From Chitinophaga pinensis (GTDB taxonomy: Bacteria; Bacteroidota; Bacteroidia; NS11-12g; UBA9320), in contig CAMDGU010000002.1 in assembly GCA_945897885.1 (NCBI GenBank), positions 82,307 through 129,690 on the forward strand: a stretch of 47,384 nt of DNA, read 5' to 3'. Position numbers and translations under genes: made by a program. Positions within the stretch are counted from its first letter, which is position 1. Each line of letters begins with the position of its first letter. Under the pieces are notes generated by a model that was not told the DNA's origin, did no database searches, and was given only the letters and a program-made list of their open reading frames with translations. Below are positions 17,214 to 28,683 of this stretch, piece after piece.

Positions 17214-17484
17214 AAGAAATATTAGAGATATATGCAGAACTCTCAAGGATGCACTAAATAAAATTACAATGGAAAAAGATCTATATAATCGACTGGTGAA
17301 ATTAAATTTACAGGAACAATGTATCAATCTTATTTAGACCTCAGCAGTTCAAGGAGCTCAACATGAAAGAGGCTTAATGGTGCATGGTTGGGTTTTTGAT
17401 ATTCATACCGGAAAATTGATTGACCTGAAGATTGACTTTCCAAAAATACTAAGTAGTATTATGGAAATTTATAAGCTGCATTAA
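17209..17484 (+). pseudogene. Decayed beta-carbonic anhydrase gene (C-terminal part)
   Basis: In one frame the bases read WLRNIRDICRTLKDALNKI, then KDLYNRLVKLNLQEQCINLI, a TAG at 17335, then TSAVQGAQHERGLMVHGWV and FDIHTGKLIDLKIDF, ending at TAA 17482-17484. This is the C-terminal third of a beta-class carbonic anhydrase (VHGWVYD-xxTGxLxDL is the hallmark). The N-terminal part with the zinc ligands (Cys-His-Cys) is absent and no start exists. Its stop overlaps the stop of cinA on the other strand. Together with the bestrophin remnant it looks like a former bicarbonate/CO2 gene pair collapsed by an internal deletion. Confidence 0.8.
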
Positions 17485-18725
17485 TCCTTTAAAATTTCTC
17501 TTCTAAGCATATCCAAAGCTACCAAAGAAGTTCGTTCTATTACATTAATCCGTTCGCCATTAGCTATTATTTTTCGGGTAACTATTCCATGGGGTCCTGC
17601 TACCGCTATCCAAACTAATCCAACAGGTTTATCAGCCGTTGCTCCACCCGGGCCGGCAATTCCTGTTGTGCTGATTGCAAAATCTGTTTTAAAATTCTTT
17701 TTTATTCCTTCCACCATTTCTCTTACGCATTCCTCACTAACGGCTCCATATTTTTCTAAGGTTTCAGCTTTTACTCCTAAATTATTAATTTTTATTTGAT
17801 AACTGTAAGCTATTAACGAACCAATAAAATACTCCGAACTTCCTGGAACTGTGGTAACCAGATGCGAGATATATCCCCCGGTGCAACTTTCGGCAATGGC
17901 TAAGGTTTGTTTTGTATTTATTAGCAGTTTCCCAATTATTTCCTCAGGTTTTAAATCTTCGGTAGCACCAATATTATCTTTTGGAATTATTTCAAGGATT
18001 TGTGAGGCATAATCTTCCATTGATGACTGTAATATGTTTTTATCCTTCCCAATACCCGAAAGGCGTAATCTTACTAAACCAAAATTTGGCAGATAAGCTA
18101 ACTTAATATGGTTGGGCATTGAATCCTCAACTTCAGCTATCATATCAGCCAAGGTTGATTCAGGAAGTCCAATGGTTACCAAAGTTTTATGTATAATCAC
18201 TGGAAGTTGAAATTGTGTTTTCAATTTCGGTAAAACGTATTTGCTCATAATACCCCTCATTTCAAAAGGAACACCAGGCATGCAAATAATAATTTTACCA
18301 TTATGTTCAATCCACATGCCTGGTGCAGTGCCGTTATGATTAAAGAGAATTTCACTATTTTCCAAAATCATAGCTTGTTGTTCGTGTACCGGTAAATATT
18401 GAATACCTCGTTTTACAAAATTTTCTTTAATAAAATCAATGACTCTTTCCTCCTTTTTTAACCCCACATTAAAATATTCGCTCAATGTAGTTTTTGTAAT
18501 ATCGTCTTTTGTTGGGCCCAATCCACCTGTAATCAATACCACATCAGCCCGGTTCAATGCGGCATCCAAAGCCTCTATTATATGGTTTTTATTATCACTT
18601 ACTGAAGTTATTTGTTTTATGGAAACTCCAATATAATTGAGTTCCTTGGCCATCCATACGGCATTTGTATTTATGATTTGGCCAATAAGTATTTCATCGC
18701 CAATGGTTAAAAGTTCTGCTTGCAT
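17481..18725 (-). CDS. cinA: CinA-like competence/damage protein with PncC nicotinamide-nucleotide amidase domain
   Basis: 414 residues, normal full length. The N-terminal MoeA/MogA-like domain begins MQAELLTIGDEILIGQIINT and contains VLITGGLGPTKDDITKTTL and CMPGVPFEMRGIM; this domain in other CinA proteins has ADP-ribose pyrophosphatase activity. The C-terminal PncC domain shows the catalytic ESCTGGYISHLVTTVPGSS and STTGIAGPGG, and deamidates NMN to nicotinate mononucleotide in pyridine-nucleotide recycling. The ATG is clear. It stands alone on the minus strand, with the pseudogene pair on one side and the 18852 gene diverging on the other. Confidence 0.95.
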   Translation of the reverse strand: MQAELLTIGDEILIGQIINTNAVWMAKELNYIGVSIKQITSVSDNKNHIIEALDAALNRADVVLITGGLGPTKDDITKTTLSEYFNVGLKKEERVIDFIKENFVKRGIQYLPVHEQQAMILENSEILFNHNGTAPGMWIEHNGKIIICMPGVPFEMRGIMSKYVLPKLKTQFQLPVIIHKTLVTIGLPESTLADMIAEVEDSMPNHIKLAYLPNFGLVRLRLSGIGKDKNILQSSMEDYASQILEIIPKDNIGATEDLKPEEIIGKLLINTKQTLAIAESCTGGYISHLVTTVPGSSEYFIGSLIAYSYQIKINNLGVKAETLEKYGAVSEECVREMVEGIKKNFKTDFAISTTGIAGPGGATADKPVGLVWIAVAGPHGIVTRKIIANGERINVIERTSLVALDMLRREILKD

Positions 18726-18824
18726 TTTGGTGACTGGTTGTAATTGTTAAAAATAGTGATTGGTATTTCGTGTAAAAGCAATTTCAAATTTCCATTTTCA
18801 AATTTTCAAATCAAAAAAAATCCT

Positions 18825-18832
18825 TACTTTCG
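18825..18832 (+). promoter_or_regulatory. -7 promoter box upstream of the 18852-prfB pair
   Basis: TACTTTCG, the TAnnTTCG variant that recurs in this window (also at 29024, 34057 and 47350). It lies 19 bases before the ATG at 18852 and argues for that start over an upstream in-frame one at 18744. Confidence 0.5.
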
Positions 18833-18851
18833 CGACTTCAAAATTACAACA

Positions 18852-19196
18852 ATGCACAATCCAAAAGCCATAGAACTTGCTGATAAAATTTTAGCCAAAT
18901 CTGCCAAAGAATTTGACGCTGAATGGGTATCAAAAAATCTTAAAGCCTTGCGCGAAATGGCTCGCGAAGAAGGTGACCCTGCGGTTATTAAAATATTACG
19001 TTTAGCCTACGAGCACATTGACGAAAACGGAGATTTTAACATTGGGTTTTCAGCCGATGAAGATGAAGAAGGGGAAGAGGAAGAGGGGTTAATCACCGAT
19101 CTTGAATACCTTTTAACTCTTGTTCAACGCTCGGAACGTGAAAAAAGTAAGGAAGAAATTAAAGAGATGAAAAAACTTTTGTTAAGTCTTAAATAG
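18852..19196 (+). CDS. Conserved-looking acidic protein of unknown function, upstream of prfB
   Basis: 114 residues from ATG at 18852. The frame runs upstream to 18744, but that extension is low-complexity, includes the promoter box, and reads like non-coding DNA. The protein is charged and helical: MHNPKAIELADKILAK at the start, then EMAREEGDPAVIKILRLAYE, a strongly acidic patch DEDEEGEEEEG (about 76-86), and a Lys/Glu-rich end. It has no signal peptide or membrane segment, so cytoplasmic. Only 2 bases separate its stop from the prfB start, so the two are co-transcribed and probably translationally coupled. I do not recognise the family. Confidence 0.75.
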   Translation: MHNPKAIELADKILAKSAKEFDAEWVSKNLKALREMAREEGDPAVIKILRLAYEHIDENGDFNIGFSADEDEEGEEEEGLITDLEYLLTLVQRSEREKSKEEIKEMKKLLLSLK

Positions 19197-19198
19197 TA

Positions 19199-20294
19199 AT
19201 GACTAACGAACAATTTTTGGAATTAAAGGGCAGATCTAAGGCCCTGGGGAGGTATCTTTGACATTGAACAGAAGGTAATACTCATACAAGACGAAGAACA
19301 ACAAACCCAAGCTCCCAATTTTTGGGATGACTCAAAAAAAGCTGAAATTTTCCTAAAAAACATTCGCTCCAAAAAAATTTGGGTAGATGCCTATAATGAA
19401 ATTGAAAAAGGAATTGCCGATTTGGAAGTTCTTGTTGAATTTCATGAAATGGACGAAGTAACCGAGGAGGAACTGGATATTCAGTATAATCAAGTTTTAT
19501 TATTAATAGATGACCTAGAGTTTAAGAACATGATGAGTGGCGAGGAAGACCAGTTGGATGCAATTATTCAGGTTAACGCAGGTGCTGGTGGAACAGAAAG
19601 TTGTGATTGGGCCAGCATGATTGTGCGTATGTACATTATGTGGGCAGAAAAAAATGGATATACCGTTTCCATTGTAGACGAACAAAGCGGAGATGTTGCA
19701 GGGATTAAAAGTTGCTCAATTGAAATAAAAGGACAGTTTGCTTACGGCTATCTTAAAGGTGAAAATGGCGTTCATCGCTTGGTTCGTATTTCTCCTTTTG
19801 ATAGCAATGCAAAGCGTCACACATCTTTTGCTTCAGTTTATTGCTACCCTGTAGTGGATGATACCATTGAAATAGAAGTAAAACCTGCAGAAATCGAATG
19901 GCAAACCTACCGAAGTAGTGGAGCCGGTGGACAAAATGTAAATAAAGTTGAAACTGCTGTTAGACTTAGGCATTTACCCTCAGGTATTATTATAGAATGC
20001 CAGCAAGACCGTTCGCAATTGGGAAATAAAGAAAAAGCGATGAAAATGCTTAAATCTCAATTGTATGAACTGGAAATACGAAAACGAAACGAAGAACGTG
20101 ATAAAGTAGAAGCCGGTAAAATGAAAATAGAATGGGGTTCACAAATCCGTAATTATGTTTTGCACCCATACAAATTGGTAAAGGATGTAAGAACAGCATG
20201 TGAATCAAGTGATGCCTCCGGTGTATTGGATGGAAACTTAAATCCATTTTTAAAAGCATTTTTGTTGGCTTACGGAAAAAGTGCTTCGGCTTAA
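19199..20294 (+). CDS. prfB: Peptide chain release factor 2, made by programmed +1 frameshift
   Basis: The gene starts at ATG 19199, reads 20 codons to CTT at 19256-19258, meets TGA at 19259-19261, and continues in the +1 frame from GAC at 19260 to the stop ending at 20294. The product is 364 residues, the normal RF2 length. SPF (198-200), which reads the second and third bases of UGA/UAA, and GGQ (243-245, in [12 protein letters not shown]), which triggers peptide release, are both present. The in-frame UGA makes RF2 synthesis depend on RF2 scarcity. Gene prediction without the shift would start at an internal codon and lose the N-terminal 74 or so residues. The upstream gene ends 2 bases before the ATG. 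Confidence 0.96.
19246..19262 (+). promoter_or_regulatory. prfB programmed +1 frameshift site
   Basis: The sequence GGGGAGGTATCTTTGAC contains a Shine-Dalgarno-like GGGGAGG (19246-19252), a 3-base spacer TAT, the slippery CTT, and the in-frame stop TGA followed by C. It matches the classic RF2 autoregulatory signal (Shine-Dalgarno element, CUU UGA C). Confidence 0.95.
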
Positions 20295-20386
20295 ATATTT
20301 GTAAGACGATTACATTTTTAGTTATGAGATAATTTGAAAATATTTAGATAGCGAAATTTCTCATATCTCTAAATCTTAAAAATAAA

Positions 20387-20394
20387 TATCTTTG
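20387..20394 (+). promoter_or_regulatory. -7 promoter box of tRNA-Leu
   Basis: TATCTTTG, an exact TAnnTTTG, ends 12 bases before the first base of the tRNA, so transcription would begin just ahead of the mature 5' end. No clear -33 TTG. Confidence 0.5.
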
Positions 20395-20406
20395 CAACAA
20401 ATAAAA

Positions 20407-20488
20407 GCCCGGTTGATGAAATTGGTAGACATGCCATCTTGAGGGGGTGGTGGCTTAGGCTGTGGCAGTTCGAATCTGCTACCGGGCA
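20407..20488 (+). tRNA. tRNA-Leu(GAG)
   Basis: The acceptor arms GCCCGGT and ACCGGGC pair perfectly. The anticodon stem CCATC/GGTGG encloses the loop TTGAGGG with anticodon GAG (CUY codons, leucine). A long variable region and a T arm with TTCGAAT follow, as expected for a class II tRNA-Leu. The full CCA end is not encoded (discriminator A at 20488 is followed by CAT). Confidence 0.95.
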
Positions 20489-20548
20489 CATTTGGTAGAG
20501 ACCCAAAATATTGCGTCTCTACGTTTTTAAACAATTTTGTAAAACCCA

Positions 20549-20579
20549 TTTGAATATTTGAATTTAATAATTACTTTTG
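20549..20579 (+). promoter_or_regulatory. -33/-7 promoter of rplU-rpmA
   Basis: TTTG at 20549-20552, a 19-base spacer, and TACTTTTG at 20572-20579: the best full match to the Bacteroidota promoter in the window, fitting a ribosomal protein operon. The rplU ATG is 15 bases further on. Confidence 0.75.
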
Positions 20580-20594
20580 CAGCCCTTAAAAGAT

Positions 20595-20906
20595 ATGTAC
20601 GCAATAGTAAATATAGCCGGCCAACAATTCAAGGTTTCTGAAAACCAGAACCTTTATGTTCATCGCTTGGCAAATGATGAAGGCAGTTCAGTTGAGTTTA
20701 ACAATGTATTGTTTGTAGATAATGATGGTAAAATTAAAATTGGTTCGCCAACAGTTAGTGGTGCTAGTGTTAAAGCAAAAGTTCTTTCTCATTTAAAAGG
20801 TGATAAAGTAATTGTATTTAAAAAGAAACGCAGAAAAGGTTACAGACTTAAGCGTGGACACAGACAATATTTAACAAGAATTCAAATCGAATCAATAAAA
20901 GGATAA
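20595..20906 (+). CDS. rplU: 50S ribosomal protein L21
   Basis: 103 residues from ATG 20595: [20 protein letters not shown], matching the L21 start (MYAVFxxGGKQxxV). The end [19 protein letters not shown] carries the conserved basic GHRQ motif. A longer frame from TTG 20577 overlaps the -7 box and is rejected. L21 binds 23S rRNA and L20 in the large subunit. rpmA follows after 4 bases. Confidence 0.97.
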   Translation: MYAIVNIAGQQFKVSENQNLYVHRLANDEGSSVEFNNVLFVDNDGKIKIGSPTVSGASVKAKVLSHLKGDKVIVFKKKRRKGYRLKRGHRQYLTRIQIESIKG

Positions 20907-20910
20907 TAAA

Positions 20911-21168
20911 ATGGCACACAAAAAAGGAGCCGGATCGGTAAAAAACGGAAGAGAATCACACAGCAAACGCTTAGGTGTGAAATTATTTGGTGGTCAAGCT
21001 GCAATTGCAGGTAACATTATTGTAAGACAACGTGGAACCAAGCACCACCCAAGTGATGGTGTTGGTATTGGCAAAGATCATACTCTATTTGCCTTGGTAG
21101 ATGGAACCGTGGTTTTCAAAAAGAAAAAAGACAACCGTTCTTTTGTTTCTATAGCCCCTAAGGCATAG
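20911..21168 (+). CDS. rpmA: 50S ribosomal protein L27
   Basis: 85 residues, [20 protein letters not shown], then LGVKLFGGQ and [21 protein letters not shown], all diagnostic of L27. The N-terminus begins directly with AHKKG and needs no protease trimming, unlike Firmicutes L27. It sits in the peptidyl transferase centre region. It is co-transcribed with rplU and followed by a strong terminator. Confidence 0.98.
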   Translation: MAHKKGAGSVKNGRESHSKRLGVKLFGGQAAIAGNIIVRQRGTKHHPSDGVGIGKDHTLFALVDGTVVFKKKKDNRSFVSIAPKA

Positions 21169-21192
21169 AATTCTAAAACTGAAAAATATTGG

Positions 21193-21225
21193 AAAGCATT
21201 CAGAAATGAATGCTTTTTTTATTTT
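21193..21225 (+). terminator. Rho-independent terminator after rplU-rpmA
   Basis: A perfect 10-base-pair stem (AAAGCATTCA at 21193-21202 with 21207-21216), a GAAA tetraloop and a T tract overlapping the stem end (21214-21220, then ATTTT). Confidence 0.93.
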
Positions 21226-21321
21226 AAAATCATTTCATTTATTTTAAACTATTTGCGATCTCTCGTGTTAATATTGATGTGTTTATTCTATCATTCAACA
21301 CCGGCAATTAAGGCTTATTTA

Positions 21322-22227
21322 ATGGAGTCAATACTTGAGGTAAAAAGCCTTTACAAAACTTTTGGAAATTTTAAAGCTTTGAATGGCTTGGATATGGAGG
21401 TTCCAAAAGGAGACATATTTGGGTTTCTAGGTTCTAATGGATCCGGCAAGTCTACAACCATTCGTTGCATTTTAACCCTTATAAAACCTGATTCAGGTGA
21501 AATATTATATAACGGCAATTCTATAAAAAACCACCGAGAATCATTTTTAAAAAACATCGGTTGTATTGTAGAAAAACCTGATTTCTATATCAATATTTCT
21601 GCACTCAAAAACCTGGAAATAAGTGCAAAAATGTATGGAGTTAATCCTAATACATCAAAACTTATGGAAACTTTGGAAATGGTTGGATTAAGTGGTAAAG
21701 AAAAAACATTGGTTAAAACGTTTTCACAAGGAATGAAACAGCGACTTGGTATTGCACAATCGTTAATTCACAACCCCGAAATTATTATCCTGGATGAGCC
21801 TACCAATGGATTGGATCCAAGCGGTATTATTGACTTTAGAAAAATAATAAAACAACTTAAAACCGATTTTAATAAAACCATTATTATATCATCACATATT
21901 CTCTCTGAACTGGAACTAATGGTGGATAGTTTCATAATTATTGAAAAAGGCAAAAAAGTTGTTCAGGGAAAGGCGAGTGAATTGCTTTCTGACAGAGACA
22001 TGTCTGTAATTATTGAAACAAATGATGCAGAAAGTTTGAACACGTACCTACAAAACACATCCAGTCCTTATAAAGTAACAAATAAAACCAATAGTACTTT
22101 AACGATAAAAATTGATAGAGACCAAATACCTGCTTTGCATAAGGATATTGTAAATAGCAAGCAGCCTTTATTTGGGTTTACAACTCGAAAAAAACTTGAA
22201 GATTTATTTTTAAACCTTACCAATTAA
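21322..22227 (+). CDS. ABC transporter ATP-binding protein
   Basis: 301 residues from ATG 21322 (MESILEVKSLYKTFGNFKAL). Walker A GSNGSGKST (37-45), signature FSQGMKQRLG (about 134-143), Walker B IIILDEPTNGLDP (about 154-166) and the switch His in IIISSHILSELE are all present. The C-terminal extension of about 80 residues is typical of Bacteroidota/Firmicutes ABC-2 export ATPases of CcmA/YxlF type. An in-frame TTG at 21253 would add 23 hydrophobic residues unlike the family, so I use the ATG. The membrane partner follows after 10 bases. Confidence 0.93.
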   Translation: MESILEVKSLYKTFGNFKALNGLDMEVPKGDIFGFLGSNGSGKSTTIRCILTLIKPDSGEILYNGNSIKNHRESFLKNIGCIVEKPDFYINISALKNLEISAKMYGVNPNTSKLMETLEMVGLSGKEKTLVKTFSQGMKQRLGIAQSLIHNPEIIILDEPTNGLDPSGIIDFRKIIKQLKTDFNKTIIISSHILSELELMVDSFIIIEKGKKVVQGKASELLSDRDMSVIIETNDAESLNTYLQNTSSPYKVTNKTNSTLTIKIDRDQIPALHKDIVNSKQPLFGFTTRKKLEDLFLNLTN

Positions 22228-22237
22228 GAGAAGGCTG

Positions 22238-23077
22238 ATGTGGCAACTTACCAAAATAGAATTATTTAAAATTTTTTCAAAACCACGCTCCTATATTGGT
22301 TTTTCTGCTGTTACTGCTATTGCAATTGTAATTCAAATTGCATTGTATGCTGATGGAAAATCCTATTGGGATTTTTTAATACAATCGCTGGATGAATCAT
22401 TTCAGATTGAAAACCTAACCTTTAATGGCAATATGGTATGTTTTATTTTGCTACAAGCTTTAATTGTTCAAATGCCATTGTTGGTCGCTTTGGTTTCAGG
22501 AGATGCTATTTCGGGTGAAGCTGCGGCAGGAACGATTCGCTCCTTGCTTACCAAACCCGTTTCGCGAAGTAAAATACTTTGGGCTAAACTACTTGCAAAT
22601 GAAATTTACACCTTTCTGCTGGTTCTTTGGTTGGGTATTTTGGCCTGGGTAGTATCACTTGCTATTTTTGGAAGTGGTGATTTGGTTGTACTTAAAAGCG
22701 ATTCATTAACCATCATACGAGGCGCTGATTCTGCCTGGAGATTTATTGCAGCATTTGGTATTGCTTTTCTTAGCCTATCAGTGGTTGTTACTTTGGCATT
22801 ATTACTCTCTGTATTTTCCGAAAATTCAATTGCTCCAATTATTATTACGATGAGTGTCATCATTTTGTTTACCATCATTGGCACCTTCGATTTGCCGGTT
22901 TTCAATCAACTAAAACCGTTTTTATTTACAACCCACATGATTATTTGGCGAAACTTATTTGATAACCCATTACCTACTGAACAAATTTTCGTTTCTATTG
23001 GTGTTTTAGTTCTGCATATTGTCCTATTTCTTGCCATCACATTCTATCATTTCAAAAGAAAAGATATTACCCAATAA
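22238..23077 (+). CDS. ABC-2 type permease
   Basis: 279 residues with six hydrophobic segments, at about 20-38, 65-86, 125-148, 168-192, 197-216 and 250-270. The cytoplasmic block GDAISGEAAAGTIRSLLTKP (about 88-107) is the hallmark of ABC-2 permeases of NatB/YhaP type. It pairs with the ATPase just upstream to form an exporter. Its stop TAA overlaps the next ATG by one base, so the three genes form an operon. The exported substrate is unknown. Confidence 0.9.
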   Translation: MWQLTKIELFKIFSKPRSYIGFSAVTAIAIVIQIALYADGKSYWDFLIQSLDESFQIENLTFNGNMVCFILLQALIVQMPLLVALVSGDAISGEAAAGTIRSLLTKPVSRSKILWAKLLANEIYTFLLVLWLGILAWVVSLAIFGSGDLVVLKSDSLTIIRGADSAWRFIAAFGIAFLSLSVVVTLALLLSVFSENSIAPIIITMSVIILFTIIGTFDLPVFNQLKPFLFTTHMIIWRNLFDNPLPTEQIFVSIGVLVLHIVLFLAITFYHFKRKDITQ

Positions 23078-23760
23078 TGAAAAAAACACTTGTTATTCTA
23101 TTTGTGATAATTGGCTTTAATGCCTTTTCTCAAACTGCTAATCAAATATTGTTAAATACCTACAACAAATTTTCTAAAGTAAAAACGTTTAAAAACAAGG
23201 TACATGTCGACTTCAATATTCCATCCATCAATATTGATACAATAACCGGTAAATCCTATTACAAGGCCCCATTAAAATTTAAGTTTAAATTTAAAGGAAT
23301 TGCTTTTTTACCGAAAGATAATCCGTTTCTAATCTATAATTTTATAAAAGATTCTACTAAATACATTGCCGTTTTAAACGGAACAGAAAAAGTTCAAAAA
23401 CAGAATTGCATAATAATTAATGTTATTCCTAAAGAAGAAGGAGATGTGATGATGGCAAAATTTTGGATAAATCCTAATACCAATTGCCCTTTAAAAATGC
23501 AAATCACCTCTAAATCAAATGGTGTAATTTTAATAGAAAATTTTTATGGTAAATATGCAAACCTGTGTCTTCCAGATAAAACCATTTTTACTATAGACAT
23601 GAAAAAATTTAAGGTTCCCAAAATGGTTTCTGCGGATATAAATTCAAAATCAACCAAATCAAAAGATTCTTCAACAAAAACAATCGGAACAATTATATTT
23701 AACTTTAGCAATTACATTGTAAATACTGTCATTAACGACAAAATATTTACCGACAAATAA
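23077..23760 (+). CDS. LolA-like periplasmic protein
   Basis: 227 residues. The signal peptide ends near residue 19 (GFNAFSQ). The mature part fits the LolA/LolB-like half-barrel found in many Bacteroidota outer membrane lipoprotein-sorting-like proteins: early ANQILLNTYNKFSKVKTFKN, and later KFWINPNTNCPLKMQITSK followed by GVILIENFYGKYANLCLPD. A Lys/Ser-rich linker (about 190-205) comes before the last strand. It is translationally coupled to the ABC permease, so the exporter and this periplasmic protein probably handle the same hydrophobic or lipidated cargo. The annotation is by pattern rather than strong motif. Confidence 0.65.
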   Translation: MKKTLVILFVIIGFNAFSQTANQILLNTYNKFSKVKTFKNKVHVDFNIPSINIDTITGKSYYKAPLKFKFKFKGIAFLPKDNPFLIYNFIKDSTKYIAVLNGTEKVQKQNCIIINVIPKEEGDVMMAKFWINPNTNCPLKMQITSKSNGVILIENFYGKYANLCLPDKTIFTIDMKKFKVPKMVSADINSKSTKSKDSSTKTIGTIIFNFSNYIVNTVINDKIFTDK

Positions 23761-23763
23761 ATA

Positions 23764-24846
23764 TCACTTCTTAAATCGAAACAACCGAATCATCTTATGA
23801 AAAATTTTGTTGTTTTCATAAATACCTGTAAATTCATCGGCACCGGGGCCATATGCAAACACAGGAACCATTGTTCCTGTATGTTCTTTTGAGGTAAATG
23901 CTCCTTTAATAAATTTATTTTTTATAGAGCCGCTATCTAGGGCAAACCCACCTGTTTCATGGTCAGCAGTAATAACCACCAATGTATTGCCATCTTTTTC
24001 AGCCCAGTCCAATACTTTACCTATTGTGATATCAAAATCTACCATTTCACGAGCTATATAATCCGCATCATTGTCATGACCACCCCAATCTATTTGCGAA
24101 CCTTCAATCATTAAGAAAAACCCCTTTTTATTTTTGCTCAAAACATCAATGGCTTTTAATGAAGCTTTTTCAGAAAAACTGCCACGCCCATCTTTCATAG
24201 ACGGAACATGATAATTATTGCTAAATGCATAAAATTTTGAAGAGGTTAGTTTTGTAAAATCAACGGTGCTATCCACCACTTCATATCCTTTATTTCTTAA
24301 AGTATCCAAAAGATTGATGCCATCCTTACGGGTTTCAAAATAATGCTTTCCCCCCCCGATTACCACATCTACATCTGTTTTGGTAAAATCATAGGCAATC
24401 TCCTCATTCATTCGGCGGCTAGGTTGATGGGCAATATAGGAAGCCGGAGTGGCATGCGTTATGGCACAAGTAGCCACCAAACCTGTTGACAACCCATTTG
24501 ATTCCGCTATTTCAAGAATGGTGGGTTTGCGTTTTTTTAAACTATCTAATCCAATGGCTCCATTGTATGTTTTTTCGCCTATGGAGAAGGCAGTAGCGCC
24601 GGCAGCACTATCAGTTATGAAATTATCCGAACTTTGAGTTTTACTAAATCCTACACGTTTAAAACGGGCCAAGTTTAAATCTCCTTCTCTATATACCATT
24701 CCAGCACTAATTTGCGAAAGCCCCATACCATCGCCAATTAAAAAGATAATATTTTTGGGAGGCTTACTTTTTTTGTTTTGTGCCTGTAAATGATAAAACT
24801 GAAAGGAAAGGATTAAAAGGAAAATAGATAACTTAAATTTAATCAT
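23764..24846 (-). CDS. Secreted alkaline phosphatase (PhoA family)
   Basis: 360 residues; the signal peptide ends near residue 23 (YHLQAQ). Active-site blocks of the alkaline phosphatase family are intact: IFLIGDGMGLSQ (zinc Asp), ITDSAAGATAF (Ser nucleophile), ITHATPASYIAHQPSR, FLMIEGSQIDWGGHDND, VVITADHETGGF and KEHTGTMVPVFAYG. It is shorter than E. coli PhoA (471), as in many Bacteroidota forms lacking the crown domain. It would release phosphate from monoesters in the periplasm. It is the last of three minus-strand genes (secA, SPOR, this), 65 bases after the SPOR gene. An eight-base G run encodes the GGG of VVIGGGKHYF. Confidence 0.93.
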   Translation of the reverse strand: MIKFKLSIFLLILSFQFYHLQAQNKKSKPPKNIIFLIGDGMGLSQISAGMVYREGDLNLARFKRVGFSKTQSSDNFITDSAAGATAFSIGEKTYNGAIGLDSLKKRKPTILEIAESNGLSTGLVATCAITHATPASYIAHQPSRRMNEEIAYDFTKTDVDVVIGGGKHYFETRKDGINLLDTLRNKGYEVVDSTVDFTKLTSSKFYAFSNNYHVPSMKDGRGSFSEKASLKAIDVLSKNKKGFFLMIEGSQIDWGGHDNDADYIAREMVDFDITIGKVLDWAEKDGNTLVVITADHETGGFALDSGSIKNKFIKGAFTSKEHTGTMVPVFAYGPGADEFTGIYENNKIFHKMIRLFRFKK

Positions 24847-24911
24847 GATAAATTTGTTGACAATAATTGGTTATAAGTTAGCTATGTTTAAGGGGCTACA
24901 TAGCCTTAATT

Positions 24912-25343
24912 TTAGTCTTCGTTTTCTTTAGGTTTATTTTTAATATACCTAACTTTATCCCTAACTATAAATACGTTTTCAAAACTTTTAGCAAGCAATC
25001 GCTCCAATGGTTTAGCCTCTGATTCTTTGATATAGTTACCAACCCTAACTTTATAATTTGGGGATTGATAAACAACATAAGCTTCGTTTGAATATTCAGG
25101 ATGCAGTTTGATAACCTTATCCTTCATCGCATAGGCTTTTTTTCTATCGTTACTAAAATACACCTGCACTCTATACCCTTGAACCTGCAATGTATCAGGT
25201 TTTGCATCGGCAACTTTTTTACGCTCATAACGTATTTTTACTATCTCATTTAATTGAGAGTCTGCAAAAATTTCTACTTTGCCTTGACCAACAGTTGAAA
25301 AGAACGACGTGCAAAGAGACATCAACAATATTACCTTTTTCAT
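24912..25343 (-). CDS. SPOR domain protein
   Basis: 143 residues with an N-terminal signal peptide (MKKVILLMSLCTSFFSTVGQ). The C-terminal SPOR domain runs from about residue 53 to 132: YRVQVYFSNDRKKAYAMKDK, then YVVYQSPNYKVRVGNYIKES and AKSFENVFIVRDKVRY. SPOR domains bind denuded glycan strands in peptidoglycan, often at the division site. It starts 19 bases after the secA stop and is probably co-transcribed with it. Function beyond peptidoglycan binding is unknown. Confidence 0.9.
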   Translation of the reverse strand: MKKVILLMSLCTSFFSTVGQGKVEIFADSQLNEIVKIRYERKKVADAKPDTLQVQGYRVQVYFSNDRKKAYAMKDKVIKLHPEYSNEAYVVYQSPNYKVRVGNYIKESEAKPLERLLAKSFENVFIVRDKVRYIKNKPKENED

Positions 25344-25362
25344 AAGCCTATATTATCATTTG

Positions 25363-28683
<3,321 letters not shown>

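Noticed and set aside
18744-18851. N-terminal extension of the 18852 protein.
   Set aside because: It includes the TACTTTCG box and low-complexity T/A-rich DNA, so the ATG at 18852 is preferred.
24350-24357. Eight-base G/C runs in the alkaline phosphatase gene and in pdxH (near 40293), possible slippage switches.
   Set aside because: Both encode Gly-rich motifs expected for the families and both frames are intact; codon choice explains them, although slippage cannot be excluded.
23764-24846. Treating the alkaline phosphatase as part of the phosphonate system.
   Set aside because: It is 10 kb away, on the other strand, in the secA-SPOR cluster; a shared response to phosphate is possible but nothing in the sequence shows it.
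24881-24904. GCTATGT/ACATAGC hairpin between the SPOR and alkaline phosphatase genes.
   Set aside because: Only 7 base pairs, a 10-base loop and no T tract on the minus strand; too weak to call a terminator.
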